Source of the DNA: Auricularia sp. M13
Taxonomy: Eukaryota; Basidiomycota; Agaricomycetes; Auriculariales; Auriculariaceae
Direction of reading: 5' to 3'
NCBI GenBank assembly: GCA_037042915.1
Contig: CM073193.1
Coordinates: 1,860,001-1,924,000 of the forward strand
Length of the DNA: 64,000 bases
The notes under the pieces were generated by a model. It was given only the letters and a program-made list of their open reading frames with translations, did not search any database and was not told where the DNA came from. The position numbers and the translations under genes are program-made. Each line of letters begins with the position of its first letter. Within the stretch, counting starts at the first letter, position 1. Shown here piece after piece: positions 56,007 to 64,000 of the stretch.

Positions 56007-58253
56007 TTAGCCGTCTACAACGTTCACACGCTCCTCTTCGTCCTCCGTGTCCTTTGCCTGGAAGATTGTCCAGAACGTCAAGCCTGTGCACGCAGCGACG
56101 ACGGCCATGACAGCATAGTTCCACACAAGCAGCGGGTCCGCGGCCAGCCCTAGATATATACCAGCGTCAGTGAGCCAGGATAACAGCAGCAGACCTGAAC
56201 GCACAGACCAAGCCCTCCGCGAGGAAGCTGGCAAATGCAGCCGTGCTCTGGAAGACGGCAGTGACGACGCTACACATTCCAGCCAGGGTGCTGGCGTATG
56301 CGTATTCAAGCCCTGTGACGGCCGCGAGGATCTTGCTAGCCGCGACAAGCAGATATCTGTGCGGCAGTGGCGCGCTCGTCAGTCACGGGGAAATGGGCAT
56401 GAACGCGGGGCCGACAACGTACGTCCCAGACTGCCACCAAACGCTTACAGGCGCGACAAGCCTTCTGTCCGGCGCGTCCCTATCAACGCACTCCGTCGCA
56501 AAGCGGCCGCACGGGCTAGTCGCATACACCGTGGCCTGCACAACGGTCTCCTACAGCATGGCGAGCGCGGCAACACCAAAGCCAAGCACGATGCGATTCA
56601 GCGGCGTCGTACGGCGCGCACCAAGCCATGGGTAGACGACTTTGTCGCAGAATGGGATGAGGACGAGGAGTGCAAGCGGGTCTATGTTGGACAGGACGTT
56701 GTTGGGGAGGCTGTGCGTCTGCATGGACAAAGCTTGCGAGGTTAAGTTGTTTGTTAGCTGCTTGTACGACAGCCCTGTGAATTTAGCGATTGCGATGTCA
56801 ACCAACTACGCGGTGTACTCGCGGCAAGAAGCACACACAGTAGAACAGGAAGAACCCGAACACGTCGCACGCGCCAAACCCGCGCTTAAGGTCATCCACA
56901 AATGTGTCGTCGAAGTCCATCCAGCGCGGCCGCCGGCCATGCACATTGCTCGGTTTAATGCGGTCCCAGAATGTCAGCGAGGCAATGTTGCGATACAGTG
57001 TCACGGGATTCAGCGACCATTGCCCGCGCGCGGCGTAAAGGAAGGCTCAAACAGACGTCACGAGCATAGATGAGCCGCCTGGCGGTGAGGTAACGTAGCG
57101 GTTGCGCCCAAAGTAAAGGATGATTGGGCATAGCAAGAAGACGACCGTGGGTAGCGTAAATGTGAGCCAGAACCCGACATACTGTGATAATCAGCTTCCA
57201 GGTGTGCAGACATCTTGGGATTCACCTTCTCTGCATAGGTCATGCTGACCTGGCCGGTCACGGCACCAACATTGATGAACCTAGGAGTGGCTGTTAGCAT
57301 AAAACATGGAGGGTGAAAAGTAAAGTCACTTGCAGATAAAAGTACATGTAGATTTGAGCGATGGTCATGCCCGGATCCACCAGCACGTGTTTGCCTGAAT
57401 CAAGCACTCGCACAAATGGCGTCGTTCGTTGATACTGCTCTGCCACGAGCGGGGAAATATTGCTTTTGAAAGCACCAGTTCTCGTCCCCATAACGAAAAG
57501 AGCGCACAAGAAAACTTTGAACACGTATCCTGGGTCTTCGAACATAGATGGTAGGGCAGAATAAACGAGCATAATGTGTCCGACCAGCACAATGCCTACA
57601 GCAATGCAGATGGTTTTGTATCAACCCCAGTAAGAGTCAGCGAGGTACGCTCCAAGGAGGGGAGTGATATAAACCCTGGACAGTGTGAGCAAGCATTTGG
57701 GGATGCTCTGTGAACATACCACATAGCATTGAGTGTTGTGACGGCCGTCGAGGTGCGCTGGCCCAGGTTCAGCGCGCCAGCCTGGCCATTGGCCTCAAGT
57801 GGCGCGCCTGTGCGCAGGCCAGAAGGTAGAGGTTGTTGGATGAAGTTGACGAATACAACAGTGGCACCATAATACTACGTTGCGGACACGCAATTCGTGT
57901 GATCAGGAGGAGACGTTCAGAAGTTAAGCTAAAACTCACAGAAAAGTGTTCAGCAAGCTTTATGATTGCGATAACTTGGTTCATATGAGATATTGGAATA
58001 GAATAGCATAATCATACTGTCACGCACGATAGGCATTCCAGGGAATATCGTCCGAGATGAGTCGTAGCTGCAGGTCAACATCGATGGCCGGGTCCTCTTC
58101 AAGGCTATCCCTCCGTACTATGTCCTCAAGCTCTATCGGCTCGTCAGCCGCCAGAGCATGGTAGTGCTGGCCGGTCTGGTTGAATATGGTGGTACGCTTG
58201 TCGGCGGCCGCATTCTGTGACTGCAGAGGGCTGTTGTTGCCGTCAACTGGCAT
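56007..58253 (-). pseudogene. POT/PTR2-type oligopeptide transporter, probably inactivated
   Basis: Proton-coupled di/tripeptide importers of the plasma membrane. The N-terminus is MPVDGNNSPLQSQNAAADKR, with an acidic tail. Helix 1 reads LIKLAEHFS|YYGATVVFVNFIQQ (family EFCERFSYYG-like motif). Next come LGQRTSTAVTTLNAMW, TPLLGAYLADSYWG, then FKSNISPLVAEQY with the FxxNxxPL-type PTR signature, FINVGAVTGQVSMTYAEK, LTNNLTSQA, LPNNVLSNIDPLALLVLIPF and a normal ending (AKDTEDEEERVNVVDG). Three in-frame stops interrupt otherwise continuous homology: TGA at 57621-57623 (YWG*YKTICIAV), TGA at 57047-57049 (LVTSV*AFLYAARG) and TAG at 56551-56553 (AAL AML*ETVVQ). At least the first two lie where Arg-type codons are expected, as if by C-to-T change. 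The intron pattern is otherwise normal. Base errors are the alternative. Confidence 0.7.
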
Positions 58254-58270
58254 GCCATGGATTCCGTGGC

Positions 58271-58278
58271 CTTTTATA
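58271..58278 (-). promoter_or_regulatory. TATA box very close to the POT start
   Basis: TATAAAAG on the minus strand ends only about 18 bp before the ATG at 58253, leaving almost no room for a 5' leader. Confidence 0.45.
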
Positions 58279-60326
58279 CTCGCAGTAAGACTTATATAGC
58301 GCAGAGAGTATTGTTGCTTCAGCGCCCACCAACTAGAACTAAGTTGGAGTGCGATCCAAGTTCAACGTCCGCTGGGCAGCTTGAACTAAGCCCGCTTTAT
58401 GCACTTGCCAGTTATGCAGCACTTCCATCGCCTTGCAGGTCACAACTACGCCCATTATGGTGCCTATTCCATGCCATCAGGTGTTGAGCTGCTTGAACGC
58501 GGTGCGACCGCATTTACACCGTCCTACGGTGACCATCACTGCTTGCCATGCTGAGCTTCCCAGCATGCCGCCGCTTGCATGATCTGCTCAGTTGTAGTCA
58601 AAGCTGTGCTCTAGTCGCCTCGATTTGGACGCTTGGGCCTCCTTGGGGCATCTGCAGTCGCACTTCTAGACTCGGAGCCACTGGGCTTATAATCGCACTA
58701 CGGGGGGTGTGCTCCATTGCCCGCAATACTGCAACAATGCAGATGCAGCCTCGCTGATAGCTGCTCTGACCCGGACCCGGTCACACACCTAGACTCACTG
58801 CGGCTCTCGCTGCCATTTATACGTCGCCATCATTCCAGAGAAAGCTCCGCGATAGCGCTGCACTGTGCATGTAATGGTCACGGTTGAACACTATGTCCTG
58901 GCTTCAGACCTGGACTTTTGTCCATCACTCTGTTATTGTGAACCGTGCAAACCCGCCGACTCTTCATTCCGACGCACTGCTCGTCCTTCGCCCACTCACC
59001 GATGGCATATTCCTCAGCATGCGACACGCCGCATCTAATTCTGCAATGCAATGGGGAAGTGCGCCTCGAATTTCGCGCGAGCAGCGTGTAGCGCGACGAC
59101 TTGGACACAGCCTGACGACCTCCGTGATACGATGAGCGAGGTGTACGGCTACGATCCACATTCTTTGCCCACACCACTCCCGCGTTGTTTTATTGACGCT
59201 CAGTCCGTGCTCGTCGTCCTTCACTCCCACCACTGCTACACGCTCGGACCCTTGACCTCGGGTGACATGCTCCCGCAATGCCCTTCGGAGTCGCTTGCCG
59301 GACGTCACCCCTCTCTCGTCGCCGCGCCGATGTATCCCAGCAACGTCGGTGTGCTCCCACCGCCGTTCGGGCCATCGGCTGTGCATGCCTGCTATTGGCC
59401 TTTGGTACCGTCCTCGGTCTTGGTCCTGGGCACCGTGCTCGTTGCACTCTCGGACAATCGGACCCTTCGCTCGGAGTACTCCCATGGTGGATCCCAACCA
59501 CTCGCTGCGCCACAGCATGCGTTCCTCGGCCTCAGCCCTTCGCCGCACAGCTGCCGCTGCACTCCCCCTTCTTGGCCCTTCTCAGATACCCGCCTGATAC
59601 CCCCATAGGCATGGACTCTAGTTTAGTATGGTTCCCTTCACCTTCCATTCGTCACCCCCTTCAGTGGTTCCACTTTCATTCTCTTCGTCGCTGTCCCCTC
59701 GCACTGCCGCGGCACCTCGGTGTCCTTTCTGTTTGTGTCTTTCCCCTCGGTCGTTGCCCCGATCTTTACCCCTTCTATTCTGCACCTCGGTCCGCTTTAT
59801 AGTGTGTTGTGGCTGCGCTTCCATTGCTTCCGGACCCGCTATAGTTACCGGCTATCGCCGAGCTGTGTACCCTAGGTTGGATCTGGTCAGCTATGTGTAC
59901 GACCTTCCCCTCCCGAGTACCCTTCCTGGTCGGCTATGCCTCCTGGTCGGTGGTGTATGCAGCACACTGTGACAGCATTCAATTTATGTCATATCTTCGA
60001 CTTCTTGTACTGGCTGGACCGGCGTGTCTTCGACACTCACACCCACGCACCGTAATCTCAGAGTTTGCTTCAACTGTTCGAATTTCCGGAAATACATCAC
60101 AAATTTGGCAAGCTGTAAGCTTTGACAGAAAAATCAACAAGCGAGTGCGCTGCAACAACATGCGCCGCTGCGCTTGCCAAAACAAAGAGCTGAGCCCATG
60201 ACGGCTGCGGGGCCTGGGGCCTGCCATTTCCCCAGCCCTCGCTGCTTCCAGGGCTTATGGACTGGTCGTCGAGATTCCGTGCGGGTATTTCGTCGCCAGG
60301 CCTGTATTCAGGAGGGATAATAGCAT
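58279..60326. other. Intergenic, no supported gene
   Basis: About 2 kb. Overlapping plus-strand ORFs at 59050-59800 are Pro/Ser/Cys-rich in several frames at once, with no domain, so none is called. Confidence 0.4.
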
Positions 60327-60620
60327 TCAATCGGAATGCGTGAGCTGATGATGCTCGATGCTCGACGTGGAAAGGGACATGGTGCCGCCGTACCTCACGC
60401 AGCTGTGTCCTCCCTTTTCGCAGTGAACACAAACTCCGTCTCGCTGAGAAATGGGTCAGCCTGAGAGGGCACCATTGCATACATGATAGATGACCGTCCC
60501 ATGTACGGGACCCACGCAGTGCAACTTCTTCACCCTGCAGCGCTCACACGTCCAGCGTTGCTGAGGATGCGTATCACTGTGTCTCCGTGAAGGTGGAATG
60601 GCTGGCCAATTGACCTTCAT
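60327..60620 (-). CDS. Very small Zn2Cys6-like protein
   Basis: Two exons fit in phase: 60620-60483 (46 codons) and 60443-60327 (38 codons plus stop). The first reads MKVNWPAIPPSRRHSDTHPQ then QRWTCERCRVKKLHC. The second opens RDGVCVHCEKGGHSCVRYGG. Together they give C-x2-C-x6-C-x15-C-x2-C-x6-C with the CxxCRxxKxxC half-site, the pattern of the fungal binuclear zinc cluster; only the middle spacer is a little long. Normal regulators of this class add several hundred residues, but here the frame ends about 20 residues after the cluster, so it is a mini-protein or the front of a gene with further exons. The 39-nt intron is short. Confidence 0.5.
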
Positions 60621-62069
60621 GTTGAGGGATGGTTCTGAATGTAGGGAAAGCGAGTAGGTGCAGGTTCAAGGTGGGGTGGGAGAGGCTCGCACTGGCAGAC
60701 TGCGGGACTGTCCGGAAAGTTAAATATACCTACCTGTGCGTCCGCGAAGCATCCTTCTGTAGAATCTCTTGCCAGGACCTGCAGAGAAGAGGGGTGTTTG
60801 GAGCTGTCAGGTCCTCGGGGGACGCCGCCTGACAGCATTTGCAAGCTATTGACTTCTCCAAAGTCTCTGACACGTTGAACTGCCTAGCGAGGAACTGGCG
60901 GAGGAACGTAGCACTCCTCCGTCTCTCTCCATGTACAACAAAGAGAGATGGAGTCTTTTTCCTAGAGAACGATTAACAGGCCTCAAATCTGCTTGCCATG
61001 GAACAACACCCAAAGCGAAACAGGCGTTGGCCTCCGGAATGCACCCATAACAGCAGTACCAACCCTGCACGCTGGCACTGATGGGTGGGTGGCCTGCCGT
61101 GCAGAATACAAGCGAGGATCATGCATTCACAACCCCATCTGGCAGAGAATGTGCAGGGTGCGGACGCACATCAAAGAGCTCTGATAAATCTAGGTTGACT
61201 GGCGCTGACAGGGCATTCAGTCATTTAATCTAGATCTATGCAGCTGCCCGTTGCCACAAAATGGGCCCTGAGACCTGAGACCCGGTCCTGCTGTCAGAAC
61301 TCCCATGGATGTTGCTGCCGCGGAATGAAGGTATAACTGTCTGCGCTGTGGTTGAGCTGCATGACCATCTTCCAGACGATACTTCTCGTTTGTCAGATGC
61401 ATGGGGACAATGAGAGAGGCTCGTAGGCGGCTAGGGACCGTTGGGAATGCGTGCGCGATCCGCTGGACGCGCCAGAAGTTCTTTGACACAGGAATGACGC
61501 TTGCCTATATTATGTAGCATTGTGACGACGGCGGCGGGATACTCTCCCACCAGTGACAATCAATCCATCTTATAGACGCCTTCCATAACGTGTACAATGC
61601 TGATTGTGTTGCAGCGGCCGAACAGGAAGTCCTGCACCAGTCAAGTTCCTCAACGGCGTGCGTTCGAGACTTCCAGGGCACAGAGACTCAGACTATTACC
61701 GCAGGAATCCACATCCCACTCAGGCGATGGCTATCTAATATGGAAAGCCGGAGTGAGCTGCTTCAGAAGTGATGTGATCTGATGGTCTGTCGATGTAAGG
61801 GTCAATCCGCTTACTTGTGAATAAATGCCGAGATGCGTGAACTCTCCGGGGCTCGAGTCCGGGCACGCAAATGGAACGCGGGATCTTCGGATGTATTATG
61901 TAAGATCAGCCACCAACAAACACGGAGTCGTGTCAGTGGCTGTGTATCGAGCAATCGGGTTTGGAGTTGAGGGCGAGTGCGAGAGGAGCGGGAATTCAGG
62001 TTGAAAATAAGTTAATCATTCACAAGTCAGAAACCAAGCCTTAAATACAAACGAGGATATAGAAATAGA
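60621..62069. other. Intergenic, no supported gene
   Basis: About 1.45 kb. Short ORFs only; no domain or repeat recognised. Confidence 0.4.
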
Positions 62070-62071
62070 TA

Positions 62072-62714
62072 AGATAGCGGCCACATAGAATCCGCACCCC
62101 CCCCCCCCCCCCCCCGGTGATAGCCGATTCGGCTATCTCCGGCGCTGAAATTTTGGGTCATCCGGACCTTGGGAGCACCAATCAACTCAAAAGTCATTTT
62201 AAACGCATGTTGGAAAAACCCCTGATGAATATTATTTTCATAGGATCAAGTCTTACTCAAACAATACTTCTTCAACAGAGAGGGCAGTGGCTGGTGCTCT
62301 CCAAGCCATCCTGAAGCTGAGGAACCTTGGGGAAACCAGCGGGCGACGGGCAGCAGTGAACGGAAGCTGATCAATTCCGTCCCGGCTCCGAGCCAAATGC
62401 AGCCGGAAAGGGCCCGATCAGCTTATATAATCATATAAGCGCCCGCTGAAATCTGAGGACCCAAAACTCATGTTGACTCGGAACTTGCTGAAAAGCTTCA
62501 AAAGACACTTAGCCACTTTTTTAATAAAACTTATATTCTCAAGGTTTGAATCAGTATTTCTCAAAATCCCTCTATCACTTTGCTCTACCCTTCCTTCCGA
62601 AGGTTTTGATCAAGCCACTAAGAGAGATACCCTGTGGTTGTCGAGGAATAGCGTGTCTAAGTCGGCGGTTATCGGAATTAGCCGGGGGGTGCGGATTCTA
62701 TGTGGCCGCTATCT
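62072..62714. mobile_element. 643-bp non-autonomous TIR element with long perfect ends
   Basis: The outer 31 bp of each end are perfect inverted repeats, starting AGATAGCGGCCACATAGAAT and finishing in six C (left) or six G (right). The similarity continues, weaker, into the interior. TA dinucleotides flank both ends (62070-62071 and 62715-62716), which fits a TA target-site duplication of Tc1/mariner type; this is inference. The interior is AT-richer, with only an 87-codon ORF and no transposase. The left C run is expanded to 19 (62097-62115) against 6 on the right. Perfect ends suggest recent activity of a related autonomous copy elsewhere. Confidence 0.75.
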
Positions 62715-62716
62715 TA

Positions 62717-63800
62717 TAGCGGGGAGGTGCTAGTGTAGAGGGGAACCGAGTGGATCCTTCTGGGAGGTTCTCCTCAGTCCGACCAACTCGTCCGGTTACA
62801 GTCGAGCTCAGTGAAGCACGGAGCATTCTCACAATCACCGCAGCATACTCAGTGCATCTTAAGGCCATCACCGTCAGAGTCGAAGTTGATGATATCTTGA
62901 AGCCAGTACGTCGACCGAGGAAGCAACCAAACTCGGCTCTCGAACGAGAGCGAGTACCCCGACTGCTCTCGTAAGACTCCATCTAAATGCGGTGAGAAGG
63001 AAGGTCACTTGATGAGATTGAGATGGTAAATAAAAGCTCGACTTTGTTAGTTTACAGTTACTCATACCAATGTGAAAGCAGTCTATTTCTCAAGCAACCG
63101 AACAGCACCGAAAAGTAAATGAGCTGACCTGTAAATATTTATGAGTCGACCAGGTCGCATCTACGATATGAAATGTAGCACACCTTTGACTCAGTGTCGG
63201 AGGAGGCAGGTGCGGGCGCGGCCGGATCGATTGACGGTTTGACCACAGTTGCGAGCGCGTCGTCTTGGCCTTGCTATCCTACTTTGCTCTTGAACCACCA
63301 TCCGAGTATCTACAATGAAGTTCCATTCCTGTGTCTGCATAATACCCTAATGACTGAATTAATCTGCCAGATTTGTTCACAGATACTGCAGCGAGCTCAC
63401 CCGGTCCACCGCACTTCAGAATGCATCGCATGCTGACCAGAGACTGGCGAGCACAGGCACACCAGCAGGCATGGACGCGCCTATTGACAGCGATGACAAC
63501 CAGCATTGTGTTCGCAGCCATGCCATTGCTTTCGCAATGGTGCCGACCGCTGTCGCAAGGACCGGTGGCGCGTGTTCCAAAGGGCATGCATCAAGACTCG
63601 GGCGCTGGCAAGCCCGCCTCGCACGATGCACAGGTGGTCTTCCTGGTGGCGGACTATGCTTCTTAAAGTGTACATTTATTATTGCCCACTGAAAAGGGGG
63701 TGTCACACAAACTTGGGTGTCTCTCACCTGTATAAAGTGTGGGAAAATCACTTTTGACGTTCGGACACACTCAGTTGGAGTGTGGACACACTTTGTCAGC
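62717..63800. other. Right flank, no supported gene
   Basis: Short ORFs at 62750-62974 and 63470-63690 look weakly protein-like (SHAIAFAMVPTAVARTGGAC) but have no recognised domain or clean start. Confidence 0.35.
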
Positions 63801-63880
63801 AGTGCCGACACTCCCATCAGAGTGCCGACACTCCATCAAGGTGCCGACACTCCAATCAAAGTGCCGACACTCTTGCAGGT
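63801..63880 (+). repeat. 20-bp tandem repeat, four units
   Basis: Four units of 20 bp built on GTGCCGACACTCC followed by an ATCAA-like spacer. Each core holds the near-palindrome AGTGccgACACT. Related inverted motifs (GGAGTGTGGACACAC) lie just upstream at 63776-63791. It may be part of the subterminal region of an element running past the window end. Confidence 0.7.
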
Positions 63881-64000
63881 GGGTGGAACACCAAGTTCCC
63901 TCACCTCCCAGACCTTCTCCAAACACTGAGATATGATTGGGGATCATGCTCAGAGTGCATTTAAGCCTATATTTTGAGTTTATTCAAAATTTTATTTTAC

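Noticed and set aside
59051-59802. Overlapping plus-strand ORFs of 107-185 codons
   Set aside because: Three frames are open at once with similar Pro/Ser/Cys-rich content; no start context, intron logic or domain supports one of them.
61840-61870. TCGAGTC motif resembling a tRNA T-arm
   Set aside because: No matching acceptor, D or anticodon arms could be paired around it. No tRNA or rRNA was recognised anywhere in the window.
62097-62115. C19 tract taken as a pure sequencing artefact
   Set aside because: It sits exactly inside the terminal repeat, where the other end has six G, so true expansion is more likely, although its exact length may be unreliable.
63801-63880. Resemblance to a CRISPR array (regular 20-bp units)
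   Set aside because: Units are contiguous with only 5-7 bp variable spacing, there are no unique spacers, and the genome is eukaryotic.

Overview
The window looks like nuclear DNA of a wood-decaying Agaricomycete (Basidiomycota), most likely a white-rot fungus of Polyporales type. The reasons are GC-rich coding sequence, many 45-70 nt GT-AG introns, and the gene content: a class II secreted haem peroxidase, two short haem-thiolate peroxidases, two microsomal P450s, GH3 and GH43 glycosidases, LysM remnants, F-box proteins and small GPI-type secreted proteins. The species call is inference. Exon structures were read by eye from frame, splice signals and family motifs.

Layout. 0.3-1.1 kb: two-finger C2H2 protein. 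1.5-5.4 kb: secreted GH3 beta-glucosidase in many exons. 6.3-12.7 kb (minus): haem-thiolate peroxidase, P450 and monocarboxylate-type MFS transporter. 13.2-14.6 kb: F-box protein. 14.9-20.8 kb: tandem pair of unknown coiled-coil proteins sharing a Cys-Cys-His C-terminal module. 21.6-25.7 kb: two dsRBD-only proteins in opposite orientation around a GPI-type secreted protein. 26.1-26.7 kb: small heat-shock protein with a heat-shock element. 28.5-30.3 kb: class II peroxidase with an incomplete Mn site. 30.6-31.3 kb: LURP-one-related protein. 33.0-37.1 kb: second haem-thiolate peroxidase and second P450, with a relic of the first cluster between them. 38.0-38.9 kb: nuclear-type hypothetical. 39-42 kb: gene-poor, with possible F-box/LRR debris. 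42.7-44.4 kb: GH43. 45.3-46.3 kb: broken LysM gene. 46.9-51.1 kb: WD40 plus inositol polyphosphate 5-phosphatase. 51.9-54.8 kb: two acidic hypotheticals around a 495-bp TIR element. 56.0-58.3 kb: POT peptide-transporter pseudogene. 60.3-60.6 kb: tiny Zn2Cys6-like gene. 62-64 kb: a second TIR element and a minisatellite.

How the genes fit together. Most recognisable enzymes belong to extracellular lignocellulose attack (GH3, GH43, class II peroxidase) and to intracellular oxidation of aromatic or other small molecules (two peroxidase/P450 pairs plus a transporter). No polyketide, peptide or terpene backbone enzyme is visible, so there is no case for a classical secondary-metabolite cluster. 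The most unusual structural feature is the second peroxidase/P450 locus. It carries an internally deleted, inverted copy of the first locus, in which the transporter 5' end is fused to the P450 last exon and its downstream flank, and that flank now lies just upstream of the second P450.
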